A stretch of DNA of 64,000 nucleotides from Sphingomonas naphthae (GTDB lineage Bacteria; Pseudomonadota; Alphaproteobacteria; Sphingomonadales; Sphingomonadaceae). The translations under genes were made by a program, and so were the position numbers. Location: assembly GCF_028607085.1 (NCBI RefSeq), contig NZ_CP117413.1, positions 1 through 64,000 on the forward strand, in the 5' to 3' direction. Positions 1 through 8,772 of this stretch are shown in pieces. Numbering within the stretch: the stretch's first letter is position 1; every line of letters starts with the position of its first letter. The notes beneath the pieces were generated by a model that did no database searches, was not told where the DNA came from, and saw only the letters and a list, made by a program, of their open reading frames with translations.

Positions 1-9
1 AGAAATCCA

Positions 10-2064
10 ATGATCCAATCTGTCAAAGTGAAGAACCTGTCCCTTTCGAAGGACAATGTTCGCAAGAGCAATCGCGACCTCGATATCGAGTCCTTCGCCG
101 CCACCATCGCGGCGCACGGACTCCTGCAAAATCTCGTGGTCACCCCGCTGAAGAAGAGCGGCCACTTCACGGTGAAAGCCGGTGGTCGTCGCCTGCGCGC
201 GCTGCAGCACCTCATCGCGACGGGCGTTTTGCCTGCCGACCATGAAGTGCCGGCTCTGGTGCTGGCTGATGATGCCGACAGCACCGAGGCGAGCCTTGCG
301 GAGAATTTCGGCCGCCTGCCGATGAACCCTGCAGACGAGGCCACCGCTTTCAACCACTTCATCGACAAGGGCGCATCGGCTGAGGATGTGGCCAAGCGGT
401 TCGGTGTCACCACCCGCTTTGTCGAGCAGCGTGTTCGCCTTGCGGAACTTGCACCTTCCATCTTCCAGGCACTCGCTGCCGGCGAGATCAGCCTGGGTGT
501 TGCGCAGGCCTATGCGGTCACCGGTGACACTGATCGGCAGGCCCGTGTCTTCGATCAGATGAAGTCCGCCTACTACGGGAACCAGCCCGATAATATCCGG
601 CGTGCGATCCTGAACGGTACGGTCAAGGCGAACGACGCCAAGGCGCGTTTCGTGGGCCGGGACGCCTATCTGGCCGGCGGCGGCCGTATCGAGGGCGATC
701 TGTTCGCGACCGAGGGCGACGAGAACTGGATCGATGTCGAGCTCCTGGAGGATCTGGCGGCGCAGAAGCTCGAGGCCGCTGCCGCCGAACTGGCCGAATC
801 GCAGGGTCTCGCGTTCGTCACGCCCGTCGCGGCGACGCATGTTCCCTATGACACCGAGCGTCAGCTCCACGAATATCATGCTGTCGCGCGGCCGCTGACC
901 GAGGAGGAACAGGTTCGGGTGGAAGCCCTCGCTGTGGAAAATGACGCGCTGCTCGAGCAGCTCGAAACGGAACTGAGCGACGGCACCGAGGAAGCGGAGA
1001 CGGCAAATGCGCGACTGGAGGAAATCGAGCGTGAGCTCGACGAGCTCGACGCTGCGCGCAAGGTCGTCGATCCCGAGGTTCGCGCCCAGCTCGGCACGTT
1101 CGTCTATATCGGTGGCGACGGCGCTGTCCGCGTCCACACCCGGATGTTCAGCGAGAAGCCGGTGGTCGATCCGAACGCTCCGGTCGTCATCGGCCCGATC
1201 GGGGGCGGGGCGGATGAGGTGGTCGAACAGGGGGTCAAGCTCAGCGCGACCCTTGTCGATGAACTCGCAACCCAGCGGCGCCAAATCCTTGTCGCCCATC
1301 TCGCGAGCGATCCGGCTCTGGCCCTCGACCTGACGATTTTCCTTATGGCGCAGGATGCCATCTTCGCGAACAATTATGTCCGCAATCATTCGACGCTGAA
1401 GGCATCGCCATCGCAGTTCCCCATCTTTGCCTTCCGCGATGAGGGTTCGCTTGCGTCGCAGACGATCGCGGAACAGCGTCAGGCGCTCGACACCAACTGG
1501 GCGGGTTACGACACAATGTCCGCGCGCTTCGATGCCTTTCGCGCTCTTGATGATGAAGCCCGAGGTGCGTGGGTGGCCTTCGTCATTGCGCAGACGCTCG
1601 AGCCGACGCTGAATGCCGGCGATGGCGGTCGCCTCAACGGCTTCCACGATCATCTCGGCCGGATTCTGGACATCGAGGTGGCGCAATGGTGGCGTCCGAC
1701 GGCCGCGAACTTCTTCGGCCGTGTGAAGAAGGATGTGATGCTGGACGCGCTGGAGGATATCGGCGGCCCGATCCTGCGCGGTCGCTACAAGGACGCCAAG
1801 AAGGGCGATCTTGCCGCCACCTGCGCATCCCTGTGCAACGGACAGGGCATCGTCGAAGCCGAAATCCGCGAGAAGGCGAGCGCCTGGCTGCCCGACGCCA
1901 TGCGGTTCGAGGCGATCGAAAAGCCAGAACGCTATCCCACCCGCTCGACCTTCCTGGAAGGGGAGGAGGACGACGTCGAGGGCGTCGATGAGGATCTGGA
2001 TGGCGAGGATAATCGGTCGATCGTCGACATCACGGGCGACGATGACCTGAGCGAAGCGGCCTGA
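10..2064 (+). CDS. Large ParB/RepB/Spo0J-family DNA-binding protein
   Basis: The 684-residue protein opens with a ParB N-terminal domain (about residues 1-110). It contains the CTP-binding-type GGRRLRAL stretch near residue 58 and the ENFGRLPMNPADEA segment near 97-110. A helix-turn-helix follows at about 120-160 (AEDVAKRFGVTTRFVEQRV). A charged, probably coiled-coil segment lies at about 300-355 and a long C-terminal region I do not recognise extends to an acidic tail. Classical ParB is about 300 residues, so this is the long form seen on conjugative elements, where it is often annotated only as ParB-like nuclease or partition protein. No parA adjoins it; the parA-parB pair is at 47.3-49.0 kb. 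A transcription-regulator or anti-silencing role is as likely as partition. The family is clear from sequence; the function is inferred. Confidence 0.85.
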   Translation: MIQSVKVKNLSLSKDNVRKSNRDLDIESFAATIAAHGLLQNLVVTPLKKSGHFTVKAGGRRLRALQHLIATGVLPADHEVPALVLADDADSTEASLAENFGRLPMNPADEATAFNHFIDKGASAEDVAKRFGVTTRFVEQRVRLAELAPSIFQALAAGEISLGVAQAYAVTGDTDRQARVFDQMKSAYYGNQPDNIRRAILNGTVKANDAKARFVGRDAYLAGGGRIEGDLFATEGDENWIDVELLEDLAAQKLEAAAAELAESQGLAFVTPVAATHVPYDTERQLHEYHAVARPLTEEEQVRVEALAVENDALLEQLETELSDGTEEAETANARLEEIERELDELDAARKVVDPEVRAQLGTFVYIGGDGAVRVHTRMFSEKPVVDPNAPVVIGPIGGGADEVVEQGVKLSATLVDELATQRRQILVAHLASDPALALDLTIFLMAQDAIFANNYVRNHSTLKASPSQFPIFAFRDEGSLASQTIAEQRQALDTNWAGYDTMSARFDAFRALDDEARGAWVAFVIAQTLEPTLNAGDGGRLNGFHDHLGRILDIEVAQWWRPTAANFFGRVKKDVMLDALEDIGGPILRGRYKDAKKGDLAATCASLCNGQGIVEAEIREKASAWLPDAMRFEAIEKPERYPTRSTFLEGEEDDVEGVDEDLDGEDNRSIVDITGDDDLSEAA

Positions 2065-2091
2065 CGCTGCGCTGACTGTTCGAGGCGACTT

Positions 2092-2126
2092 GGGGCGGTG
2101 CTCTTGCGAGTGCCGCCCTTTTTTTC
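2092..2126 (+). terminator. Rho-independent terminator after the parB-like gene
   Basis: A GC-rich hairpin (arms from GGCGGTGCTC and GAGTGCCGCC, TTGC loop, two wobble positions) is followed directly by a run of seven or more T. It lies about 30 bases after the stop codon of the ParB-like gene and before the ardC-like gene. Confidence 0.8.
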
Positions 2127-2175
2127 GTGATCCGTCAGCCGGCGGGTCCGCCTCTCGCCAAATCGGAGACTGATT

Positions 2176-3099
2176 GTGGCCAAGACCACTGGCAAGCCAT
2201 CGCCCGCCGACATCATCACCAACACCATTATCGACAGGCTCGAGGCCGGTGTCCGTCCATGGGTGAAGCCGTGGCGACCGGGACTCGGCGGTCGACCGCT
2301 GCGCGTGACGGGTGAACCCTATCGCGGCATCAACTGCTTCTGGCTTTGGCTGGTGGCGGAGAGCGCCGGTTACAGCGCGCGCACCTGGATGACCTACAAA
2401 CAGGCCCAGACGCTCGGTGGACAGGTCCGTCCGGGCGAGAAATCGCAATTTGCGATCTTCTACAAGACCTACACCAAGGAGGTCGCCTCTCCGGTGACGG
2501 GGGCGGTGACCGACGAAGTCCGGGCAATGCTCCGCAGCTATGCCGTCTTCAACGTCGACCAGATCGAAGGATTGCCCGCAGACTATTATCCGAGCCGAGT
2601 CGCGCTCGTCGCCCCCGGCGACGTGCTACCCGAACGGGCAGATCGCTTCATTCGCGCACTTCCGGCCTCCGTGTCGGTTGGCGGCGACCGCGCCTTCTAC
2701 GACCGCGTCGCCGATAGCATCACCATGCCGTCGATCGAGCTGTTCACCACGCAGGCTTATTGGGCATCGACGCTCGCCCATGAGGCCGGTCACTGGACGG
2801 GTCACCCCGACCGGCTGAACCGCGTGTTCGGCAAGAAGTTCGGCGATGACGCTTATGCGCTCGAGGAGTTGTGCGCCGAGATGACCGCTGCGTTGCTCGG
2901 CGCCGATCTGGGTTTGCCGACCGCGCATCTGGATGATCATGCCAGCTACATCGCCTCATGGCTTCGGGTTCTCAAACGCGATAGCCGCGTGGTCATGACC
3001 GCTGCCGCCAAGGCGGAAGTCGCGGCCGGCTATCTGCTGCGCGCCACCGGGCTCGCCAACACGGATGATCGTGACGAGACCGTTCGTGAAGCGGCGTGA
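2176..3099 (+). CDS. ardC: ArdC-like antirestriction protein (ssDNA-binding plus zincin domain)
   Basis: The 307-residue protein has the two-part ArdC build. Residues 1-125 form the N-terminal ssDNA-binding domain (DUF1738 type, DIITNTIIDRLEAGVRPW, then YRGINCFWLW and TWMTYKQA). Residues about 145-290 form a zincin-like metallopeptidase domain with HEAGHWTGH and a downstream glutamate in ALEELCAEMTAALL. ArdC family proteins protect incoming single-stranded plasmid DNA from host restriction, which fits a conjugative element. The start is GTG at 2176, with GGAGA about 8 bases upstream. The stop overlaps the region where the next gene starts, so the two are probably cotranscribed. Confidence 0.88.
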   Translation: MAKTTGKPSPADIITNTIIDRLEAGVRPWVKPWRPGLGGRPLRVTGEPYRGINCFWLWLVAESAGYSARTWMTYKQAQTLGGQVRPGEKSQFAIFYKTYTKEVASPVTGAVTDEVRAMLRSYAVFNVDQIEGLPADYYPSRVALVAPGDVLPERADRFIRALPASVSVGGDRAFYDRVADSITMPSIELFTTQAYWASTLAHEAGHWTGHPDRLNRVFGKKFGDDAYALEELCAEMTAALLGADLGLPTAHLDDHASYIASWLRVLKRDSRVVMTAAAKAEVAAGYLLRATGLANTDDRDETVREAA

Positions 3100-3101
3100 C
3101 C

Positions 3102-4064
3102 ATGGACGTCCTCCCCGACCTCGGCGCCTACCGCCGCTTCGTCGTGGCCTTCAGCGGCGGCAAGGACAGCCTCGCCAGTCTCCTCGCTCTGCTGGAGCAT
3201 GGCATATCCCCAGACCGCATCGAACTGCATCATCATGAGGTGGACGGGCAGGGGGCTACCCTCATGGACTGGCCGTGTACGCCGGCCTATGTCGACGCGC
3301 TCGCGCGCCATTTCGGGATCGCCCTCTATCGGTCCTGGCGGATCGGCGGGTTTGCGCGCGAGCTCGACAGGGACTGCACGGCGACCGCGCCGATCGCGTT
3401 CGAGACGCCTGATGGGCTCCGCGTCGCCGGTGGTGCGGGCCCGCCCGGCACGCGCGGCCTCTTTCCGCAGATTTCCGCTGACCTTCGGGTACGCTGGTGC
3501 AGCCCGGCGCTCAAGATCGACGTGCTGGCGGCGGCCATCCGCAATCAAAGCCGTTTCGTTGAAGGCAAGACCCTCGTCGTTACCGGGGAGCGCGCGGCGG
3601 AAAGTCCCGGTCGTGCTCGCTATGCGACGTTCGAACCGCACCGGACCTGGAGCCGTCGTCGCCATGTCGATCATTGGCGACCGGTCCATGGCTGGGGCGA
3701 GCAGCGCGTGTGGGACATCATCGCGTCGGCGCGGATCAGGCTGCATCCTGCCTATCGGCTTGGTTGGCGTCGCCTCTCGTGTCGCTGCTGCATTTTCGGG
3801 ACGCCCGATCAATGGGCGACACTGCGCCTGATCTTTCCGCAAGCCTTCGAACGCGTCGCACGTCGCGAGGCGGCTAGTAGCAGGACGATCCACCGCGCCT
3901 GTAGCGTGAACGAACTCGCCGACCGGGGGCGTCCCTATCCGGCGGCAAGCGCGCATCCCGATGATCGGGCCCAGGCCGACGATCCGGTCTGGCAGCTCCC
4001 GATCACGCTCGATCCATGGTCGTTGCCGGCAGGCGCATTCGGTGAAGCGGCCGGGCCGACATGA
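3102..4064 (+). CDS. PAPS reductase-like ATP-pyrophosphatase family protein
   Basis: This 320-residue protein has the PP-loop SGGKDS at about residues 18-23, which marks an adenine-nucleotide alpha-hydrolase of the PAPS reductase/DndC superfamily. A cysteine-rich CRCC motif near residue 227 could bind an iron-sulfur cluster. Family members act in sulfate assimilation, tRNA thiolation or DNA phosphorothioation; here there is no cys operon, so a DNA-related role is inferred from the mobile context. ATG 3102 is preferred over an in-frame GTG at 3096 that overlaps the ardC stop. The C-terminal 60 residues are low-complexity and unassigned. A second member of the family lies 1.8 kb downstream and is interrupted. 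Confidence 0.75.
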   Translation: MDVLPDLGAYRRFVVAFSGGKDSLASLLALLEHGISPDRIELHHHEVDGQGATLMDWPCTPAYVDALARHFGIALYRSWRIGGFARELDRDCTATAPIAFETPDGLRVAGGAGPPGTRGLFPQISADLRVRWCSPALKIDVLAAAIRNQSRFVEGKTLVVTGERAAESPGRARYATFEPHRTWSRRRHVDHWRPVHGWGEQRVWDIIASARIRLHPAYRLGWRRLSCRCCIFGTPDQWATLRLIFPQAFERVARREAASSRTIHRACSVNELADRGRPYPAASAHPDDRAQADDPVWQLPITLDPWSLPAGAFGEAAGPT

Positions 4065-4136
4065 TGCGGGCAGGAACGAGAGGAGAGGGGGCCTCCGGCG
4101 GGATGCGCGTGATCGCGCCAAGCTGGAGGCACTCCC

Positions 4137-4766
4137 ATGTTCTACGACACGATCTACCGCCACAATCAGGCGCTTACACCCGATCCCGACGCCACGGTTG
4201 GCGTTGTGCTGCATGGTCTGCTGAGCGCGATCGACGACTGTCGGCGCGCCGGCAAATCCGCCGAACAGGATGCGGCAGTCCTGCTGCTCATCCGCGCTCT
4301 GGCTAAGAGCGCCGCGCGCGCCGTCCCGGATCTCACGGCTCTTACGGCACGCTGCGCGGCCGATCGCGCAGCGATCCTCGCTCATCCGGCATTGCTCGCC
4401 ATCGCCGGCCAAGCGGTCAGCGGTGACCGGCTCGCCAAGCGGACCTTCCATGTGCAGGCGCGGCAGGCACTCGCGTGGGTCGCAGACGCGCTTGGCCTTG
4501 TCGCGGAAGAATTCCAGATCGTCGTCACTGCCGGCGCTGACCATGAAGACGGTATCACCGAGCTGCGCCACGCCGATTTCTTCGTGCGTGTCGTCCCGCG
4601 CGGTTTTCTGCCCGACAGTGAGGTGACCTGGTTCCGGTGCGCCCGTGGCGTCATTGCGGGTCGCCCCCGTCATGGTGGGGTAGCGCTCCTGCTCGAGCCC
4701 GGCAGCTTCGCTCGCCGCCTGGAAGCCTTGCGCGATACCGGCCTGCCGTTGCCGGTCGCGGCCTGA
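4137..4766 (+). CDS. Conserved hypothetical protein, alpha-helical
   Basis: This 209-residue protein is not assigned to a family. It begins MFYDTIYRHNQ, is alanine- and leucine-rich, and looks mostly helical in its first 130 residues. There is no signal peptide or membrane segment. GGAGGC lies 7-12 bases before ATG 4137 and supports this start. It sits on the same strand between two PAPS-reductase-like genes, and the set of three small proteins may travel with them. Codon use matches its neighbours, so it is very likely a real gene. No function is proposed. Confidence 0.7.
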   Translation: MFYDTIYRHNQALTPDPDATVGVVLHGLLSAIDDCRRAGKSAEQDAAVLLLIRALAKSAARAVPDLTALTARCAADRAAILAHPALLAIAGQAVSGDRLAKRTFHVQARQALAWVADALGLVAEEFQIVVTAGADHEDGITELRHADFFVRVVPRGFLPDSEVTWFRCARGVIAGRPRHGGVALLLEPGSFARRLEALRDTGLPLPVAA

Positions 4767-4822
4767 GCGGCGGCTTTTCCACCTGCCAGCGCCCGTCGGG
4801 CGCGATTTCAACGGAGGCTGTG

Positions 4823-5233
4823 ATGGCTGACTATTACACGCATTTTTCCTGCACGCTCGACGTGGGTAACCATCCTCATGTCGAACAAGCGCTCGCGCTT
4901 TACGCCAATACCCCGCCGAACGAGGACGGACTTACCTTCCCCGATGGATTCCGGCTCGAGCCGCCGGCCGACGGTGGCTCGGAGCTCTGGATTCACGACG
5001 ATGGTCGCGGGGACATCGAACTGCTCGTCAGTTTCGTACTGCTGTGCGCCGAGACGCTGTTCCTGGAGGGGCGATGGGGTTTCGAATATGCGCTGACCGC
5101 GTCACGCCCGTTGCTCGACGGGTTCGGTGGCGGTGCGCATGTGGTCGATCTGTCCAACCGCACCTCACATAGCTGGACGTCGACGTCCGACTGGCTGGCC
5201 GGGGTCCTGACGGGAGGGGACGGCCATGCCTGA
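4823..5233 (+). CDS. Conserved hypothetical protein (136 aa)
   Basis: A small acidic soluble protein beginning MADYYTHFSCTLDVG, with an aromatic-rich core (LWIHDDGRGDIELL, FLEGRWGFEYAL). The start is supported by GGAGG about 8 bases upstream. The 3' end overlaps the next gene by 8 bases, which implies translational coupling. I recognise no domain. A short GC hairpin lies in the 56-base gap before it. Confidence 0.7.
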   Translation: MADYYTHFSCTLDVGNHPHVEQALALYANTPPNEDGLTFPDGFRLEPPADGGSELWIHDDGRGDIELLVSFVLLCAETLFLEGRWGFEYALTASRPLLDGFGGGAHVVDLSNRTSHSWTSTSDWLAGVLTGGDGHA

Positions 5234-5870
5234 GCTGGTGTCCACCACCGTCTATCGGCTCAACGAGCTGTCGGCGTCCGCGAAGGACGCGGCGCGCAAC
5301 TGGTATCGGCAGGTCGCACCTGGCGATGACTGGCATGAGTTCGTGTACGACGACTTCACGCGCATTTGCGATCTCATCGGCGTCGACCTAGGCAGCTATC
5401 CCGTTCGCCTTTATGGTGGCGGAAGCCGGCAGGCACCGCGCATCTGGTTTTCGGGGTTTGCGAGCCAGGGCGACGGTGCGTGTTTCGAAGGGCGATACCG
5501 ATACGCCCGGTCTTCGACCAAGATGATCCGAGCCCATGCGCCACGCGATGCCGAGCTCCACCGGATCGCGGACACGCTGGCAACCGTTCAGCGGTCCAAT
5601 TTCTATCAGCTCGAAGCCCGCGTTGAGCACCGCGGCCGTTATTATCACGAGTATAGCATGACGATCGATGTCGAGCGGTCCGCCCCTGTCGAAAGCGCGA
5701 TAGCGGGCGGTGCCGACGAGGTGGTGACAGAGGCGCTGCGCGACCTCGCGCGCTGGCTCTACCGCCAGCTCGAAGCCGAATATGCGTATCAAACGGCCGA
5801 CGAACAGGTCGATGCGGCGATCCTCGCCAACGACTACAGCTTCACCGATGATGGGTTGCGGTTCCCATGA
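5226..5870 (+). CDS. Conserved hypothetical protein, sometimes labelled antitoxin-like
   Basis: The 214-residue protein begins with VYRLNELSASAKDAARNWYR, continues with an aromatic-rich beta region (YGGGSRQAPRIWFSGF, then FEGRYRY) and ends with a helical, acidic tail. Proteins with this opening are often annotated as belonging to a toxin-antitoxin stability system, but no toxin is adjacent, so I treat the function as unknown. It overlaps the gene before it by 8 bases and the stop overlaps the next start (ATGA), so it is part of one operon running from about 4.1 kb into the interrupted PAPS-reductase-like gene. Confidence 0.7.
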   Translation: MPELVSTTVYRLNELSASAKDAARNWYRQVAPGDDWHEFVYDDFTRICDLIGVDLGSYPVRLYGGGSRQAPRIWFSGFASQGDGACFEGRYRYARSSTKMIRAHAPRDAELHRIADTLATVQRSNFYQLEARVEHRGRYYHEYSMTIDVERSAPVESAIAGGADEVVTEALRDLARWLYRQLEAEYAYQTADEQVDAAILANDYSFTDDGLRFP

Positions 5871-6439
5871 CCCGGCCCCCAGTCATTGCGGCGTGGGGCG
5901 CGGGCGTTGATTCCACGGCTATGATCATCGAGCTGGCGGAACGCGGTGAGCCCATCGACATGGTCCTGTTCGCCGATCCGGGTTCTGAAAAGACCCAGAC
6001 CTATGCCTTCATCCCGCCGTTCCGCGCGTGGATGGAAGCGCGCGGCATCCCGTCCGAGATCGTCCGATACCGGCCGCGCAATTTCAAGCACTGGCCGCCC
6101 TACGCGACCATCGCCGAGAATATGCTCTCGAACGCCACCCTTCCATCGGTCGTGTTCGGCGGTGGCTCCTGCTCGCAAAAATGGAAGGTGTCCGCCCAAG
6201 AGGCGTGGACGACAAGCTGGGAACCGGCGCGCCGCTGCTGGGGCGGGGGAGGGCGCGTCACCAAGCTGATCGGCTATGACGCTTCAGCCCGCGACACCCA
6301 GCGTTACCGCCATGCCCTCGGCTGCGAGGATCCGCGCTATCTCTATCGCTATCCGTTGCGCGAATGGGGATGGGATCGCGAACGCTGCGCGGCACGGATT
6401 ACGGCCGCCGGTCTGCCTGTTCCGCCGAAATCGAGCTGC
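5867..6439 (+). pseudogene. PAPS reductase/FAD synthetase-like gene, N-terminal part, cut by insertion
   Basis: The first 191 codons encode a PP-loop family protein: WGAGVDSTAMIIEL near residues 10-23, LFADPGSEKTQTY, FGGGSCSQKWK and KLIGYDASARDTQRY. The family sequence ends at PVPPKSSC. The frame then runs on for 26 unrelated residues to a stop at 6517. The missing part begins FFCGAIKPDEV at 31105. Joining codon 191 to 31105 gives about 334 residues and restores a Cys-Phe-Phe-Cys motif, as I recall for the family. The gene was therefore interrupted by the segment at 6440-31105. Confidence 0.9.
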
Positions 6440-6500
6440 TGGCTGTTATGTTTGCAGATGGTGTCTCGTCTCACCGCAACCCTTTATTTATGGGCTACAA

Positions 6501-6526
6501 AATTATCCGCCGTTTGAGACGATCCG
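6501..6526 (+). repeat. Left imperfect terminal inverted repeat
   Basis: This matches the reverse complement of 31081-31106 at 19 of 26 positions. It includes AATTAT at the outer edge and a 12-base identical block, TTGAGACGATCC (6514-6525 against 31082-31093). It lies 61 bases inside the gene break, whereas the right copy abuts the break. That asymmetry resembles the unequal ends of Tn554-type elements. Confidence 0.6.
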
Positions 6527-6537
6527 AGGCCATTGAA

Positions 6538-6589
6538 GCGCTCGGGACAGTTGCAAAGCGCTACTGCACTTTGCAACTGTCCCGAGCGC
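6538..6589. repeat. Perfect 21-bp inverted repeat (hairpin)
   Basis: Arms 6538-6558 and 6569-6589 are exact reverse complements, with a 10-base spacer (CGCTACTGCA). It begins 12 bases inside the left terminal repeat. There is no T-run on either side, so a terminator is unlikely; a recombinase-binding site or recombination substrate is an inference. Confidence 0.7.
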
Positions 6590-6981
6590 AACCGCCGAAG
6601 GCGGTGCGACTCGTCGCGGCGGCATCCGGAATGACTTTGCTGAGCGGAAGAAACTGACTTGCCATTGCCCGTCGGGACTTGCTGATGCGGCCTTGATCGT
6701 TGCGCCGACAGATTGGGAAATGTCTGTTACGCGCCCAAGTTGGTCGTACGGCTCGCGTCTTCCTGCGCTGTTGAGCCGAACGACAGCTATGACGTGGTCT
6801 GGGACTTATCTGCCGTTTCCGCATGACTCGCCGAACAGCAGGTTTCGCTAGGAGCGGACGTCCAGCGCTTCCCCGACCAGCCATCGGAGTACGACCGGAA
6901 GTGGGCCGATTGCCGACCGGCAATTTCAATGCAAATCGAGCAGTATAGCCGACCTTCGTAAGCAGTCGCGCGTACGCCGGG

Positions 6982-8772
6982 TCAGGGAATCTGGTCATAG
7001 CCAAAAGTGCAAGCAAGCAGGATATCGGTCGGCTGATATACGTTGTTCTGCCCCCGCCGCCGGCCCACTTCCGAAATGAGGTGCAGGTTCTTTTTTGCCC
7101 GGGAGCAAATCACGTAGAGAAGCTTGTTTGCGGCCGCGATCTTATCGTCCTCGTTGAAATGCGGAACCATGCCCTCAAGCAGACCGAAAGCAATCACCGC
7201 TTCGAATTCGGCGCCTTTCACACCATGGATTGTCGAGACGGTGATCCCGGTCTTCTCATCGAAAACCTTCCGGAACATGGCGACCTCGGCGATCGCGGTC
7301 GCACCGTCCGCGATGAGCCTTTCGATCCGTCGCTGCGATCCTTCGACGAAGGCCTCGTAGTGTTCGACCAGCATGGGAGAGCTGGTGCGATCTATGCCGA
7401 GCGCGTCGAAGAAGGCGTCGAAGCACTCCAGCAGATATTTCAGACCGTCGGTTTCGGCGGAGGTAGTCGTATTCGATGCACGCAACAGGCTCTTCCGTGT
7501 GATCGAGGCGGTGTTGATGCCGGCCAGGTCGAGCGCAGCGATCACTTCCCCCGCCCACCGGCTGCGCCGGATATAGAGTTGCGGCGAGGCTTCGGTCAGA
7601 ATGATCCGGGAGAGCTTGTACCAGAAATTGTCGATGTCTCGGGCAAACGGTACCATGCCGGGGCCGGAGAAACTGTAATCCGGTAAGGCAGCCACAAGCT
7701 GGCGCGTCATGCCTGCAAGCGGCAGCCATTGCGGCCCAACGATGCAAACTTCGCGGGGGACGATCCCCATGCTCTCGACGTTATAGCGGATCAGACGTAC
7801 GACCTCGTCCACCAGCGCAGTGCGATTAGTCGAGCTGTCGTAGGAAATTGCGCTCGCGAAACTCTTGTATTTCCCGCCAGCACTGATCTTTGAAGTGAGC
7901 TGGTTGAAGTTCTCGAAATAGGTGACGATGCGGTCTGACGAGCGGTAGTTTACCGTCAGGTCCATCTCGGTAAAGCTGACACCGCTAAGCGCTGAAAATG
8001 CGGCGGGCGTGATCGCATAGCCGCCAAGCGACCCATAGATCGCCTGATTAGGATCGCCGACGATGAATGCCTTGGCCTTACCGCCCGACGCTTTCAGGAT
8101 GGCGCCGAGGATCGCGTACTGGATTTCTTTAGTGTCCTGATATTCGTCAACCAAGACCGTCGCGAAGATCGATCCAAGCAGGACGCTGATCGACGGAATA
8201 TCGCGAACCAACTGATACGCGTAGTCGAGGATCATCTCGAAATCGACCTGCCGGTTCGCGCGCAGCTCCGCCCAATATTGCTGAAGCAGCGCTTCGACCT
8301 TCGCACGCTTCCAGTCCGGACAGGCGATGACATGGCCGGCAGACGTGAAATAGTGGCCGCAATCGAACGTGCGAAGACCGCCTCCATGCTCGCTGCACAG
8401 CAGCTCATGGGCGCGCTCGGTGTCATGGGCGTTGATTACCCGGAAGCCGTTTTTTAGCTCCGGATGGTAAATGGCATAGGGCCGCAGGATCCATTCGAGG
8501 CAGAAGGAGTGGATCGTTCCGATCCACAGCTGGCTGGTATCGACCCCGAGTTGCTCGATCCGTTCCTGGATCTCGTCCGCAGCGCGATGGGTATAGGTGA
8601 TCGCGACGATGCGCTGCTTGTCGGAGGTCAGCAGCGAAAGTTCGCGTGCGATCTTGTACGTAAGCGTGCGCGTCTTTCCGCTGCCGGGGCACGCCGTCAG
8701 AAACACGCTGCCCGGCTGCTCGATCGCCTTCACCTGATCGGCGTTCAGGTCGTCGGCGTTCCAGACGAACAT
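6982..8772 (-). CDS. gajB: UvrD/Rep-like SF1 helicase, GajB-like
   Basis: The 596-residue superfamily 1 helicase has Walker A ACPGSGKT (residues 27-34), TYTHRAADEI (motif Ia), Walker B LVDEYQDT near 208, GDPNQAIYGS (motif III), NYRSS (motif IV), STIHGVKGAEFEAV (motif V) and YVICSRAKKNLHLI (motif VI). All helicase motifs are present, so it should be active. ATG 8772 overlaps the stop of the OLD-family nuclease (TGATG), which signals translational coupling. This pairing defines Gabija and class 2 OLD systems. It is about 100 residues longer than the GajB first described. Housekeeping UvrD is longer and not coupled to an OLD gene. Confidence 0.85.
   Translation of the reverse strand: MFVWNADDLNADQVKAIEQPGSVFLTACPGSGKTRTLTYKIARELSLLTSDKQRIVAITYTHRAADEIQERIEQLGVDTSQLWIGTIHSFCLEWILRPYAIYHPELKNGFRVINAHDTERAHELLCSEHGGGLRTFDCGHYFTSAGHVIACPDWKRAKVEALLQQYWAELRANRQVDFEMILDYAYQLVRDIPSISVLLGSIFATVLVDEYQDTKEIQYAILGAILKASGGKAKAFIVGDPNQAIYGSLGGYAITPAAFSALSGVSFTEMDLTVNYRSSDRIVTYFENFNQLTSKISAGGKYKSFASAISYDSSTNRTALVDEVVRLIRYNVESMGIVPREVCIVGPQWLPLAGMTRQLVAALPDYSFSGPGMVPFARDIDNFWYKLSRIILTEASPQLYIRRSRWAGEVIAALDLAGINTASITRKSLLRASNTTTSAETDGLKYLLECFDAFFDALGIDRTSSPMLVEHYEAFVEGSQRRIERLIADGATAIAEVAMFRKVFDEKTGITVSTIHGVKGAEFEAVIAFGLLEGMVPHFNEDDKIAAANKLLYVICSRAKKNLHLISEVGRRRGQNNVYQPTDILLACTFGYDQIP

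Larger units (their letters stand above)
6440..6981. other. Non-coding left end of the inserted element
   Basis: About 540 bases without a credible gene. They hold the left imperfect terminal repeat, a strong 21-bp inverted repeat at 6538-6589, and AT-rich and GC-rich patches that are unlike the flanking gene. The stretch around 6770-6960 vaguely resembles the dispersed repeat found at 12.2 and 24.9 kb, but it is too decayed to align by eye. Confidence 0.6.

Noticed and set aside
818-1991. Several reading frames of 60-140 codons inside the first ParB-like gene, both strands
   Set aside because: They overlap a gene with clear homology and have arginine- or serine-rich translations typical of GC-rich shadow frames.
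3030-4811. A 593-codon minus-strand frame over the PAPS-reductase-like gene
   Set aside because: Long but opposite a gene with SGGKDS and proper start; the translation has no domain and is arginine-rich.
3102-6439. A complete Dnd phosphorothioation system
   Set aside because: Only PP-loop family proteins are present; no dndB, dndD, dndE or cysteine desulfurase gene is nearby.
6538-6589. Integron attC site
   Set aside because: The hairpin is strong, but the RYYYAAC and GTTRRRY core sites are absent and there is no integron integrase.
6364-6657. Small plus-strand frames at the left end of the insertion
   Set aside because: They cross the gene break and run into the hairpin; translations look random.
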